NCBI RefSeq assembly: GCF_030683065.1
Contig: NZ_JAUXMX010000020.1
Location: 1 to 64,000, forward strand
Direction: 5' to 3'
Source of the DNA: Pseudomonas sp.
GTDB lineage: Bacteria; Pseudomonadota; Gammaproteobacteria; Pseudomonadales; Pseudomonadaceae
Length of the DNA stretch: 64,000 nucleotides
Shown here: positions 46,349-57,124 of the stretch, piece by piece
Layout: every line of letters begins with the position of its first letter
Position numbering within the stretch: position 1 is the stretch's first letter
The notes under the pieces: model-generated
Told to the model about the DNA's origin: nothing
The model's input: the letters and a program-made list of their open reading frames with translations, nothing else
Databases searched by the model: none
Program-made: the position numbers and the translations under genes

Positions 46349-48084
46349 TGGGTCTGTTCCTGACGCTGTTGCTGTTCGTACCAGAATTTACGTCGCAACA
46401 ATTCGCCCGGTTCATCGGGAATTTGCCGCAGCCATTGTTCCAGAGACTGACGCCGCTCATCACCGAGGGGCAGTGCGGTACTGGCGATCTGTTCTTCGCC
46501 CTGCAGGTTATCGTCCGGCTCGCTGGGCGTCGGTGCGTCGCTATCGTCGGGAGTGGGTTGGCCGGGGGCCTGTTCCGGGGATCGGTCGGGTGCGGGCGGC
46601 GGGTTGTCCGCAGCCGGTTCGGTTGAGCCTATCTGTGGCTGTGGTGGCGGTGTTGAGTCGTTGTCCGCTTGTGGCTGCGACTTTTGCTGCTGGCTCTGTT
46701 CGTCTTGGTTTTGCTGCAGCAGCTGTTCGATCAGGGCCTTGTTGGTTTGCGCCGGGAGCAGGTCGGGCTGAAGTTCCAAGGCTTGACCGTAGGCATCAAG
46801 GGCAGCTTCCAGTTCATTGCTGCGGGCCAGAGCGTTGCCGCGGTTGTAGTGGGCGATGGCGTTGTCGCCTTGGACGAAGCGCGCGGCCGCAGCCGGGTAA
46901 TTACCCGCCTGGTAGAGCGCCAGGCCCTGCCACTGGGGGTCGGCGAAGCGTGCGGCAGCTTCGTCTGGGCGTTGCGCCTCAAGCAGACGCTGGCCTTGTT
47001 GATCGGCGCGCCACCAGAGGTCGTCAAAGCTGAAAGCGTAGCTGGTTTGCGGCACGCCGAGCATCACCAGAGGCAGGCAGAACAGCCAGCCACGACGCCC
47101 GGCGCAGGCGGCCAGCAGCAACAGCGGCAGGAGCAGCCAGTGGCCCTGGTCGGCCCAGGCTTGCAGGCGCGTCTGTTCGCCGTCGCTGCGCAGTTGCTGG
47201 GGCGGGTCGAGCAGGCCGAGGCCGTGCAGGTCGCGGTCATTCAGGCTGGCCTGACGGTAACGTCCGCCGATCTGCCGGACGAAGCGGTCGAGGTCGGCGC
47301 TATCGAGACGCGGGATGAGGATCGCGCCCTGGGCATCTTTGAGAAATGAGCCGTTTTCTTGAACGATAGGCGCCCCCTCGGCACTGCCGATACCAAGCAT
47401 GTGCAGGCGCACGCCGCGATTGCCGAGTGCCTGGCTGATGCCGAGACGCTCCTGCTGATCCAGGCCACTGCCGATCAAGAGGATGCGGCCTTGGCCTTGG
47501 CCCCCCTGTTCGAGCAGTTGCAGGGCTTTTTTTAGTGCCAGGTCTGCACGCCGCCCTGGCTCGGGCATGATCGAGGGCGCGAGTGATTCAAGCAGGTTGC
47601 GACTGGTGGCCAGGTCGTCTGATAGCGGCACCAGGGTGTGAGCACTACCGGCAAACACGACGATTGCGGTCTGCGCATCGCGGCGTGCCTGGAGCAGGTC
47701 GAGCAGCTTGCGTTTGGCCTGTTCAAGGCGGTTGGGCGGGCTGTCACTGGCGAGCATCTGTGGGGTCAGTTCGAGGAGCACTACCAGCGGGTCGGCAGGT
47801 TTCAGATTGCTCTGCTCCAGGCGTTGCCAGCTGGGTCCGAGCAGTGCCAGCAAGGCCAGCAGCCAGGCCAGTCCCAGGGCAATCCACGGCAGGCGGCTGG
47901 CACGACCCTGGCCGCCGCTCAGCAGCGCTGCATGAAACGCAGGCGGCAGTAACAGTTGCCAGCGCCCGGCACGCTTTTCCCGGTGCCAGAGTTGCCAGAG
48001 CAACCCTGCCAGCAGCGGTACTACGAGCAGCCAGTAAGGGCGTAACCAGTGGGGCCATAAAGCCAGTAGCCAGTCTTCGATCAT
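46345..48084 (-). CDS. VWA-TPR protein, BatB/BatC fusion
   Basis: 579 residues. N-terminal helices lead into a VWA domain with a MIDAS-like V-V-L-L-E-L-T-P-Q-M region (the canonical D-x-S-x-S is degraded here) and L-I-G-S-G-L-D. A further helix is followed by two or three TPR units (Y-Q-A-G-N-Y-P-A-A-A-A-R-F, A-H-Y-N-R-G-N-A-L-A) and a Gln/Pro/Asp-rich disordered stretch. BatB and BatC are separate genes in some bacteria; here they are one chain. Overlaps its neighbours by ATGA on both sides. Confidence 0.85.
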   Translation of the reverse strand: MIEDWLLALWPHWLRPYWLLVVPLLAGLLWQLWHREKRAGRWQLLLPPAFHAALLSGGQGRASRLPWIALGLAWLLALLALLGPSWQRLEQSNLKPADPLVVLLELTPQMLASDSPPNRLEQAKRKLLDLLQARRDAQTAIVVFAGSAHTLVPLSDDLATSRNLLESLAPSIMPEPGRRADLALKKALQLLEQGGQGQGRILLIGSGLDQQERLGISQALGNRGVRLHMLGIGSAEGAPIVQENGSFLKDAQGAILIPRLDSADLDRFVRQIGGRYRQASLNDRDLHGLGLLDPPQQLRSDGEQTRLQAWADQGHWLLLPLLLLAACAGRRGWLFCLPLVMLGVPQTSYAFSFDDLWWRADQQGQRLLEAQRPDEAAARFADPQWQGLALYQAGNYPAAAARFVQGDNAIAHYNRGNALARSNELEAALDAYGQALELQPDLLPAQTNKALIEQLLQQNQDEQSQQQKSQPQADNDSTPPPQPQIGSTEPAADNPPPAPDRSPEQAPGQPTPDDSDAPTPSEPDDNLQGEEQIASTALPLGDERRQSLEQWLRQIPDEPGELLRRKFWYEQQQRQEQTQ

Positions 48085-49112
48085 GGCTGTCTCCGCCAGG
48101 GACGTTGTGCCAATTGGCGTAGCCTTTGGCGCAGTGGCGGCCAGTGTTCGCGGCCCACCAGTAACATGCTCAGCAGCAATGCGGCGCTCAGTGGCCAGGC
48201 GTATAAGGCGCGCGCCGGACGGGCCAGGGTCGGCTGTTGCGCCACTGGCTCAAGTCGGTCGAGTTGCTGCTCAATGGCGCGCAGTTCTTCGCCGTCACGG
48301 GCGCGGAAGTATTCGCCGCCGGTCGCATCGGCTATCGCGCGCAGGCTTGGTTCGTCCAGATCCAGACCCGGGTTGAGGCCGAACAGGCCGGCGATCCCGC
48401 CTTGTTGTGGGTCCGCGCCAATACCGATTGGATAGATCTTGATGCCCTCCTCGGCGGCCAGTCGTGCTGCAATCATCGGCTCAATCTCACCACCAGTATT
48501 GGCGCCATCGGTCACCAGCACCAGTACACGACTTTCTGCGGGACGCTCGCGCAGGCGCTTGACCGACAGGCCGATGGCATCGCCGATGGCGGTGTTCTTG
48601 CCGGCGATGCCGATCACCGCCTCGTCGAGCCAGGTGCGTACGGTGCGTCGGTCGAAGGTCAAGGGCGCTTGCAGATAGGCCTGGCTGCCAAACAGGATCA
48701 GACCGACGCGATCGCCCTGACGGCCCTCGATGAAATCCCCCAGCAGGTGTTTGACCAGGGTCAGGCGGTCGACTTCCTGGTCTTCCCAGCGCATGTCGGC
48801 GTAGGCCATGGAACCGGATACATCTACCGCAATCAGTAGGTCGCGGCCGCTGGCGGGTATCGGTAGTGGTTCGCCGACCCACTCCGGGCGGGCAGCAGCA
48901 GTAAGCAGGAGTAACCAGAGCAGGGCGAACGGCGCTTGCTGTCGCCAGCCCGGCAGATTGACCCGCGCGCGACGCCCGGCCAGCCCCTCAAGCTCGCCGA
49001 GGAAACTGACTTTCAGCGCCGCCTCGCCGCTGTCCGCCGCCGGCAGCAGCAGGCGCAGCAACCAGGGCAGTGGCGCGAGCAGGATGATCCAGGGCCAGGC
49101 GAATTCAAACAT
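48081..49112 (-). CDS. batA: VWA-domain membrane protein BatA
   Basis: The ATG at 49112 gives 343 residues (M-F-E-F-A-W-P-W-I); 18 upstream open codons overlap the previous gene too far. Membrane helices lie at about 5-20 and 50-70, and the VWA MIDAS motif is intact: L-I-A-V-D-V-S-G-S-M. Later parts of the domain are V-G-L-I-L-F-G-S and V-L-V-T-D-G-A-N-T-G. A C-terminal helix closes the protein. It may interact with the MoxR ATPase. Overlaps DUF4381 by eight bases and batB/C by four. Confidence 0.88.
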   Translation of the reverse strand: MFEFAWPWIILLAPLPWLLRLLLPAADSGEAALKVSFLGELEGLAGRRARVNLPGWRQQAPFALLWLLLLTAAARPEWVGEPLPIPASGRDLLIAVDVSGSMAYADMRWEDQEVDRLTLVKHLLGDFIEGRQGDRVGLILFGSQAYLQAPLTFDRRTVRTWLDEAVIGIAGKNTAIGDAIGLSVKRLRERPAESRVLVLVTDGANTGGEIEPMIAARLAAEEGIKIYPIGIGADPQQGGIAGLFGLNPGLDLDEPSLRAIADATGGEYFRARDGEELRAIEQQLDRLEPVAQQPTLARPARALYAWPLSAALLLSMLLVGREHWPPLRQRLRQLAQRPWRRQP

Positions 49113-49599
49113 GCTTGCGAATCCAGATGGCGACCGCCTGGTTGAGTCCCTCGATGGCCTTGTCATCGAGTGTGCAGTGCGGTTTATAGGCGCCCTCGAC
49201 CAGAATCATCCAGCGGGTCAGGCCGGCCGCCGGGCAGCGGCTGTCGAGAAACGCCAGCCAGCCGCGACTGCTCAGGGTGTGGCTGTGGCTTTGCGGGTAG
49301 TGCTGGCGGCACAGGCGTTTGAGCAGGCCATTGAGTTGCTGCAACCAGGGGCCCGCGGGTACGCCGTCGTAGGGCTTTGTCAGTTGTTCGAGTTCTGTCA
49401 GGGCGGCTACCCGCAGTGGGTCGAGGGTGTTGTCGCTGGCAGTCCGGCTAGGCGTGCGCCGTAAGCGTTGCAGCAGGTGAGTCAGCCCCCAGAATAGCAG
49501 TGGCACGAGCACGGCCAGCAGCCACCAGCCTGGCGCGGGCGGCCACCAGCCGATCGGCGTCGGGGCGATCAGGGGTTCGAGCTGATCCAGCGGGTTCAT
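49105..49599 (-). CDS. DUF4381-family membrane protein
   Basis: 164 residues, with one hydrophobic helix at about 25-42 (W-W-L-L-A-V-L-V-P-L-L-F-W-G-L) and a cytoplasmic domain containing L-L-K-R-L-C-R-Q-H-Y-P and W-L-A-F-L-D. DUF4381 genes sit regularly between DUF58 and VWA genes in moxR operons. Function unknown. It overlaps DUF58 by four bases and batA by eight, so translation is coupled. Confidence 0.85.
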   Translation of the reverse strand: MNPLDQLEPLIAPTPIGWWPPAPGWWLLAVLVPLLFWGLTHLLQRLRRTPSRTASDNTLDPLRVAALTELEQLTKPYDGVPAGPWLQQLNGLLKRLCRQHYPQSHSHTLSSRGWLAFLDSRCPAAGLTRWMILVEGAYKPHCTLDDKAIEGLNQAVAIWIRKHV

Positions 49600-50537
49600 A
49601 GCCGTTTACCGGGGCGTTGCGCGTTGAGGTGGTCGCGCAGTTGTTCAATCATCTCACGCTGGGTGCTCAGCGCCAGCAAGGGCACGCCGAGCTTTTGCGC
49701 CAGGCGTTGCCAGCGCGCCTGACGTGCCTCGCCCTGGGCGCGGTAGGCCTGGCGCAGGCCCGCGTCATGGGTGTCGAGCTCCAGTTGCGCGCCGCGTTCG
49801 GCGAAACGCAGCAAGCCGGCGGCCGGCAGGGCATGGTCGAGCGGGTCACAGATCGGCAGCAGTAACAGGTCGGTGTGCCGGGCCAGCAGGATCAACTGCT
49901 GTTCGCCACTGTCGCTCAGGGTGCGCTCATCGCAGATGATCACTGCCAGGCTGCCGGGGCGCAGGACTTCGCGGGCGCGACGCAGGGCCAGGCCAAAACT
50001 GTCACGGTTGGCTTGGCCTTCGCCGTGCAGCGCCTGGTTGGCACGGGCCAGGCGATTGAGCAGCTGCAGCAGACTCTGCTTGCTGCGCCGGGGCTTGATT
50101 TCGTGCTGCTCCTGATCGCCAAACACCAGGCCGCCGATACGGTCATTGTGACCCAGTGCAGCCCAGCCGATCAGGCTGGCCGCCTGGGCGGCGAGCACTG
50201 ATTTGAACATCAGTCCCGAGCCGAAAAACAGACGCGGACTCTGCTCCACAAGGATATAAATTGGCCGCTCACGCTCCTCGTGGAACAGCTTGGTGTGCGG
50301 CTCCTGGGTGCGTGCGGTGACCCGCCAATCGATGGTGCGCACGTCGTCGCCAGCCTGATACACCCGCACCTGGTCGAAGTCCACGCCGCGCCCGCGCAGC
50401 TTGGAATGGTGCAAGCCGATCAGCGGGCTGCGTTGCGCCGGGGTAGAGAACAACTGCACCTCGCGCACGCGGTGACGCATCTCGATCAGTTCGGCGAGAT
50501 TGACCCGGACGCCGGGTTGGCTGGGCAGGTTGTGCAC
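49596..50537 (-). CDS. DUF58-domain protein of the moxR operon
   Basis: 313 residues from a GTG start; a later ATG at M-R-H-R-V-R-E-V is possible. The DUF58 signature is G-R-G-V-D-F-D-Q-V-R-V-Y-Q-A-G-D-D-V-R-T-I-D-W-R-V-T-A-R-T, followed by a VWA-like second half with I-C-D-E-R-T-L. DUF58 proteins pair with MoxR ATPases. It overlaps DUF4381 by ATGA and is 86 bases after the moxR gene. Confidence 0.88.
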   Translation of the reverse strand: MHNLPSQPGVRVNLAELIEMRHRVREVQLFSTPAQRSPLIGLHHSKLRGRGVDFDQVRVYQAGDDVRTIDWRVTARTQEPHTKLFHEERERPIYILVEQSPRLFFGSGLMFKSVLAAQAASLIGWAALGHNDRIGGLVFGDQEQHEIKPRRSKQSLLQLLNRLARANQALHGEGQANRDSFGLALRRAREVLRPGSLAVIICDERTLSDSGEQQLILLARHTDLLLLPICDPLDHALPAAGLLRFAERGAQLELDTHDAGLRQAYRAQGEARQARWQRLAQKLGVPLLALSTQREMIEQLRDHLNAQRPGKRL

Positions 50538-50623
50538 GGCGGCTCAGCATGTCGCCCGAAGGCGATCCGGGCGCGTTGCGCGCTGATTCCCGGCGTGCAT
50601 CCGGGCTAGGTGGGCGCTGGGCA

Positions 50624-51583
<960 letters not shown>

Positions 51584-52112
51584 CGTAGGTTTATTCCTGG
51601 CGGGATTGGCTGCTGGTCGCCACAGCAGGGTGACACTTTAATGCATCGAAGAGGGGCCTGCCATGCGTGGTGTTTGCTGGGTGCCGAGCGACGTGAACCC
51701 TGTCCATTATTGATGGTTGCCGTGGTTGCTGATTTTCCCCGGTGCGGTGATGGGAATCACTGCAGGCTCAGCCTGCGCGACCCTCGTCGTCCTGCAGGGG
51801 TGTCGGTTTTTGCGGGTAGTAGGCGAGCACTGCGGTATCGATTGGTTGGCGCAGTTGGCATGACCGCCTGCATTCGACCGAATTCTTCCAGGCGGTGTTT
51901 CTGGTTGAAAGAAAATGTCGCAGCGCGGCAAGCGCTGTAAGGTGTTCCATCGTTAAGCTCATGCAGCAAATGTGACCAGCGAGTCGATGATGTCGCCATA
52001 ACCTTAGGGGCAAGCGTTCAGTTGCCATGTGTACTAATGTTGTGGCGCAAGTCCAAGACTCGCGACTGCCCTAAGCCTGCTAATCGAATCACAAGCCAAA
52101 TGGAGCTCAACC
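51584..52112. other. 529-base moxR-gdhB divergent region
   Basis: Contains a moxR 5' end duplicate (see pseudogene) and otherwise no clear gene. Two overlapping reverse-strand frames of about 80 codons (51757-51999, 51768-52028) cross it; only the duplicated part shows any similarity. The gdhB promoter should lie after 52000. Confidence 0.5.
51768..51950 (-). pseudogene. degenerate duplicate of the MoxR gene start
   Basis: The reverse strand from the ATG at 51950 reads M-E-H-L-T-A-L-A-A-L-R-H-F-L-S-T, close to the MoxR start M-E-H-R-E-A-L-L-A-L-R-T-F-L-S-T. At DNA level 41 of 49 bases match between 51538-51586 and 51905-51953. After F-L-S-T similarity ends and the frame continues 45 codons without MoxR motifs. 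It is either a remnant of a duplicated moxR or a short leader duplication. Confidence 0.55.
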
Positions 52113-55100
52113 ATGGCGTTCTTTACGGCGGCCAGCAAAGCCGACTTCCAGCATCAACTGCAAGCGGCCCTGGCGCAGCACGTCAGTGAACAAGCATTGC
52201 CACAAGTCGCGCTGTTCGCCGAGCAATTCTTCGGCATCATCGCGCTTGACGAACTTACCCAGCGGCGGCTTTCCGACCTGGTCGGCTGCACCCTGTCATC
52301 CTGGCACCTGTTGCAGCGTTTCGATCACAGCAAGACTGAAATTCGCGCCTTCAACCCCGATTACGAAAAGCACGGCTGGCAGTCGACCCATACCGCCCTG
52401 GAAATCCTGCGCGGCGATATTCCGTTTCTGGTCGACTCGGTGCGTATGGAGCTGAACCGCCGTGGTTACAGCATCCACACCCTGCAGAACAGTGTGTTCA
52501 GCGTACGCCGCAACAAACAGGGCGAGCTGCTGGAAATCCTGCCCAAGGGCACCCAGGGCGAAGGCGTGCTGCAGGAAGCGCTGATGTTCCTGGAAATCGA
52601 TCGCTGTGCCAGCGCCGGCGAACTGCGCATTCTGGAAAAAGCCCTGCGTGAAGTCTTCGCTGAAGTGCGTCTGAGTGTGGCTGACTTCACGGCCATGAAG
52701 ACCAAGGCTCAGGAAGTACTGGCCTGGCTGGGCAGTGCAAAACTTAATGTCGAGGCTGCTGAGCTCGAGGAAATCAAGGTTTTCCTCAACTGGCTTATGG
52801 ATGACCACTTCACCTTCCTTGGCTATGAAGAGTTCACCGTGGTCGATGCGCCGGAAGGTGGCACCATCGTCTATGACAAACAGTCCTTGCTCGGTCTGTC
52901 CAAGCATTTGCGCAGCGGCCTCAAAGATGAGGACCTGAGCATTGAGCCGGAAGCCCTAAGCTACCTGCGCGAGCCGTTGCTGTTGTCCTTCGCCAAGGCT
53001 GCGGTGCCGAGCCGCGTACACCGTCCGGCCTACCCTGATCTGGTGTCGATACGTGAGCTGGACAGCAATGGCCGGGTGATCAAGGAATGCCGCTTCATGG
53101 GGCTGTACACCTCGGCGGCGTATGCCAAGAGCGTGTGGAGCATCCCTTATATTCGCCGCAAGGTGGCGGTAATCGAGCAGCGTGCAGGGTTTGACAGCAA
53201 GGCGCACTTGGGCAAGGAGCTGGCTCAGGTATTGGAAGTGCTGCCGCGTGACGACCTGTTCCAGACTCCGGTCGATGAGTTGTGCGATACCGCCATGGCG
53301 ATCGTGCAGATTCAGGAGCGCAACAAGATTCGCGTGTTCCTGCGCCGCGATCCGTATGGCCGTTTCTGCTACTGCCTGGTCTATGTGCCGCGCGATGTCT
53401 ATTCGACCGAGACACGGATGAAAATCCAGCAGGTGTTGATGGAGCGCCTGCAAGCTACCGATTGCGAATTCTGGACCTTCTTCTCCGAATCGGTGCTGGC
53501 GCGAGTGCAGTTCATTCTGCGCGTCGACCCGAAGAACAAGCTGCTGATCGACCCGGTTCGCCTGGAGAAGGAAGTGATCCAGGCTTGCCGTTCCTGGAAA
53601 GACGATTACGTCAGTCTGATGGTGGAAAGCTTCGGCGAAGCCCAGGGCACCAATGTGCTGGCGGATTTCCCCGGTGGCTTCCCGGCCGGTTACCGCGAGC
53701 GTTTCGCCCCGCATTCGGCGGTGGTCGACATGCAGCACCTGCTCAGCCTGAGCAGCGATCGGCCTCTGGTGATGAGTTTCTATCAGCCGCTGGCCCAGTC
53801 CGGCCAGCAGTTGCATTGCAAACTGTTCCACGCCGACACACCGTTGCCGTTGTCGGACGTGCTGCCGATTCTGGAAAACCTCGGTCTGCGCGTGCTTGGT
53901 GAGTTCCCGTACCGTCTGCATCAGCAGAATGGCCGCGAGTTCTGGATTCACGATTTCGCTTTCACCTATGCCGAAGGCCTGGATGTCGATATCCAGCAGC
54001 TCAACGACACTCTGCAGGACGCCTTCGTCCACATCGTCGGCGGCGACGCGGAGAACGATGCCTTCAACCGCTTGGTGCTGACTGCAGCCATGCCGTGGCG
54101 TGATGTGGCGCTGCTGCGTGCCTACGCGCGTTACTTGAAACAGATTCGCCTGGGCTTCGGCCTCGGCTATATCGCCAGCACCCTGGTCAACCACGCCAAC
54201 ATCGCCAAGGAATTGGTGCGGCTGTTCAAGACGCGCTTCTACCTGGCGCGCAAGCTCGGCGCCGAAGACCTGGAGAGCAAGCAGCAGAAGCTGGAGCAGG
54301 CCATTCTGGCTGCGCTGGACAACGTCGCGGTGCTCAACGAAGACCGCATCCTGCGGCGTTACCTGGACCTGATCAAGGCCACCCTGCGCACCAACTTCTA
54401 CCAGGCCGACGCTGCGGGGCAGAGCAAGTCCTACTTCAGCTTCAAGCTAAACCCGCGGGCGATTCCGGACATCCCAAAGCCGACGCCCAAGTTCGAGATT
54501 TTCGTCTATTCGCCACGTGTTGAAGGCGTGCACCTGCGCTTCGGTGATGTGGCCCGTGGCGGCCTGCGCTGGTCGGATCGTGAAGAGGACTTCCGCACCG
54601 AAGTGCTCGGGCTGGTTAAAGCCCAGCAGGTGAAGAACGCGGTCATCGTGCCGATGGGTGCCAAGGGCGGCTTCCTGCCACGGCGGATGCCGGTAGGTGG
54701 CTCGCGTGATGAGATCATGGCCGAGGGCATTGCCTGCTACCGGATATTCATCAGCGGCCTGCTCGATATCACCGACAACCTCAAGGACGGTGCGGTGGTG
54801 CCGCCGGCCAACGTGGTGCGTCACGATCAGGACGATCCATACCTGGTGGTCGCCGCTGACAAGGGCACCGCGACCTTCTCCGATATCGCCAACGGCATCG
54901 CTGCCGATTATGACTTCTGGCTGGGTGATGCTTTCGCCTCTGGCGGCTCGGCCGGCTATGACCACAAGGGCATGGGCATTACCGCCAAGGGTGCCTGGGT
55001 TTCGGTGCAGCGCCACTTCCGCGAGCGCGGCATCAATGTGCAGCAGGACAACGTCACGGTGATCGGCATCGGCGATATGGCCGGTGACGTGTTCGGCAAC

Positions 55101-56966
55101 GGCCTGCTGCTGTCCGACAAGCTGCAGATGGTCGCCGCCTTCAATCATCTGCACATCTTTATCGACCCTAATCCAGATGCGGCCAAGAGCTTTGTCGAAC
55201 GCCAGCGTCTGTTCGATCTGCCGCGCTCAAGTTGGGCTGATTACGACACTGCGCTGATTTCGGCAGGCGGCGGACTCTTCCTGCGCAGCGCCAAGAGCAT
55301 TGCCATCAGCCCAGAGATGAAGCGACGTTTCGATATCAGTGCCGACAAGCTGGCACCGAACGAACTGCTCAATGCGCTGCTCAAGGCGCCGGTTGACCTG
55401 ATCTGGAACGGCGGCATCGGCACCTACGTCAAGTCGAGCAATGAAAGCCATGCCGATGTTGGCGACAAGGCCAACGATGCGTTGCGCGTCGACGGTCGCG
55501 AGTTGCGGGCAAAAGTCATGGGCGAGGGCGGTAACCTCGGCATGACCCAGCTGGGGCGCGTCGAGTACGGCCTCAATGGCGGGGCGAGCTATACCGACTT
55601 CATCGATAACGCCGCCGGGGTGGATTGCTCCGACCATGAAGTGAACATCAAGATCCTGCTCAACGAGATCGTTACCGCAGGCGACATGACCGGCAAGCAG
55701 CGCAACAAGCTGCTGGTCGAGATGACCGACGCGGTGGGCGGCCTGGTGTTGGCCAACAACTACAAGCAGACCCAGGCGCTGTCGCTGTCCGAGCGCCGCG
55801 CCCGTGAGCGTCAGGGTGAGTACAAGCGTGTGATGGCTGCGCTGGAATCGGCTGGCAAGCTGGATCGTGCCTTGGAGTTTCTGCCGTCCGACGATGAACT
55901 CAACGAACGTGCCGCCAAAGGCCAGGGCCTGACTCGTCCGGAACTGGCGGTGTTGATCTCCTACAGCAAGATCGACCTCAAGGAGTCGCTGCTCAAGTCC
56001 CAGGTGCCGGACGATGAATACCTGGAACGCGAGATGGAAACTGCATTTCCGCCGCTGCTGGCGCAGAAGTTCGGTGAGCAGATGCGGCGTCATCGCCTCA
56101 AGCGCGAGATTGTCAGTACGCAGATTGCCAACGACTTGGTCAATCACATGGGGATCACCTTCGTACAGCGTTTGAAGGAATCCACCGGCATGAGTTCGGC
56201 CAATGTTGCCGGTGCCTATGTCATTGTGCGCGATGTGTTCCGCCTGCCGCATTGGTGGAAGCAGATCGAGGCGCTGGATTACCAGGTGCCGGCCGAACTG
56301 CAGCTGCAAATGATGGATGAGCTGATGCGTCTTGGACGCCGGGCCACTCGTTGGTTCCTGCGTAGCCGCCGCAATGAATTGGATGCGGCGCGTGACGTGG
56401 CGCATTTCGCACCGCGCATCGAATCGCTGGCCATGAGCCTTGATGAGTTGCTCGAAGGTCCGGCGCGTGAGCAGTGGTTGGCGCGATTCCAGTCGTATGT
56501 CGAGGCCGGTGTGCCTGAGGTGCTGGCGCGTATGGTGGCTGGGACCAGTCATCTGTACACCCTGCTACCTATCATCGAGGCCTCGGATGTCACCGCCCAG
56601 GAGCCGGCGCGGGTTGCCGCGTCCTACTTCGCGGTTGGCGGGGCATTGGAACTGTCCTGGTACTTGCAGCAGATCACCGGTCTGTCGGTAGAAAGTAACT
56701 GGCAGGCCTTGGCGCGAGAAGCGTTCCGCGACGATCTGGACTGGCAGCAGCGGGCAATCACTGTGTCGGTGTTGCAGATGGTTGAGGGGCCTGCGGAGAT
56801 CGACGCGCGGGTGGTGGTCTGGTTGGATCAGCACCGTCGGCTAGTTGATCGCTGGAAAGCCATGCTTGGTGATTTGCGTGCGGCAACAGGCAGCGATTAC
56901 GCCATGTATGCGGTCGCTAACCGCGAGTTAATGGACCTTGCACAAAGCGCCCAGCGCGGCGTCTGA
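52113..56966 (+). CDS. gdhB: NAD-specific glutamate dehydrogenase, large (about 180 kDa) type
   Basis: Oxidises glutamate to 2-oxoglutarate and ammonia, a catabolic enzyme induced by arginine in P. aeruginosa. 1617 residues, typical of the L_180 family. The long N-terminus carries ACT-like segments; the dehydrogenase core has V-P-M-G-A-K-G-G-F, D-N-L-K-D-G-A-V-V-P-P, D-Y-D-F-W-L-G-D-A-F-A-S-G-G-S-A-G-Y-D-H-K-G-M-G-I-T-A and the nucleotide loop I-G-I-G-D-M-A-G-D-V-F-G-N-G. A C-terminal helical region follows. GGAGCTCAACC precedes the ATG. Confidence 0.96.
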   Translation: MAFFTAASKADFQHQLQAALAQHVSEQALPQVALFAEQFFGIIALDELTQRRLSDLVGCTLSSWHLLQRFDHSKTEIRAFNPDYEKHGWQSTHTALEILRGDIPFLVDSVRMELNRRGYSIHTLQNSVFSVRRNKQGELLEILPKGTQGEGVLQEALMFLEIDRCASAGELRILEKALREVFAEVRLSVADFTAMKTKAQEVLAWLGSAKLNVEAAELEEIKVFLNWLMDDHFTFLGYEEFTVVDAPEGGTIVYDKQSLLGLSKHLRSGLKDEDLSIEPEALSYLREPLLLSFAKAAVPSRVHRPAYPDLVSIRELDSNGRVIKECRFMGLYTSAAYAKSVWSIPYIRRKVAVIEQRAGFDSKAHLGKELAQVLEVLPRDDLFQTPVDELCDTAMAIVQIQERNKIRVFLRRDPYGRFCYCLVYVPRDVYSTETRMKIQQVLMERLQATDCEFWTFFSESVLARVQFILRVDPKNKLLIDPVRLEKEVIQACRSWKDDYVSLMVESFGEAQGTNVLADFPGGFPAGYRERFAPHSAVVDMQHLLSLSSDRPLVMSFYQPLAQSGQQLHCKLFHADTPLPLSDVLPILENLGLRVLGEFPYRLHQQNGREFWIHDFAFTYAEGLDVDIQQLNDTLQDAFVHIVGGDAENDAFNRLVLTAAMPWRDVALLRAYARYLKQIRLGFGLGYIASTLVNHANIAKELVRLFKTRFYLARKLGAEDLESKQQKLEQAILAALDNVAVLNEDRILRRYLDLIKATLRTNFYQADAAGQSKSYFSFKLNPRAIPDIPKPTPKFEIFVYSPRVEGVHLRFGDVARGGLRWSDREEDFRTEVLGLVKAQQVKNAVIVPMGAKGGFLPRRMPVGGSRDEIMAEGIACYRIFISGLLDITDNLKDGAVVPPANVVRHDQDDPYLVVAADKGTATFSDIANGIAADYDFWLGDAFASGGSAGYDHKGMGITAKGAWVSVQRHFRERGINVQQDNVTVIGIGDMAGDVFGNGLLLSDKLQMVAAFNHLHIFIDPNPDAAKSFVERQRLFDLPRSSWADYDTALISAGGGLFLRSAKSIAISPEMKRRFDISADKLAPNELLNALLKAPVDLIWNGGIGTYVKSSNESHADVGDKANDALRVDGRELRAKVMGEGGNLGMTQLGRVEYGLNGGASYTDFIDNAAGVDCSDHEVNIKILLNEIVTAGDMTGKQRNKLLVEMTDAVGGLVLANNYKQTQALSLSERRARERQGEYKRVMAALESAGKLDRALEFLPSDDELNERAAKGQGLTRPELAVLISYSKIDLKESLLKSQVPDDEYLEREMETAFPPLLAQKFGEQMRRHRLKREIVSTQIANDLVNHMGITFVQRLKESTGMSSANVAGAYVIVRDVFRLPHWWKQIEALDYQVPAELQLQMMDELMRLGRRATRWFLRSRRNELDAARDVAHFAPRIESLAMSLDELLEGPAREQWLARFQSYVEAGVPEVLARMVAGTSHLYTLLPIIEASDVTAQEPARVAASYFAVGGALELSWYLQQITGLSVESNWQALAREAFRDDLDWQQRAITVSVLQMVEGPAEIDARVVVWLDQHRRLVDRWKAMLGDLRAATGSDYAMYAVANRELMDLAQSAQRGV

Positions 56967-56997
56967 TTGTCCTGAGTTAGATCTGAGCTGAACCAGA

Positions 56998-57022
56998 GCC
57001 CCGCCTAGTGCGGGGCTTTTTG
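56998..57022 (+). terminator. terminator after gdhB
   Basis: GCCCCGC and GCGGGGC pair around CTAGT and are followed by TTTTT, 31 bases after the gdhB stop. Confidence 0.92.
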
Positions 57023-57124
57023 CTAAGTGCGCGCCTGGTATGGCGCTGTTCGGTTTACCTACTCGATGACCGCCCGGCTAAAGCCACCCCCGCAGAGGAT
57101 TGCGGGGTGTTGGCGATGGGGCGG

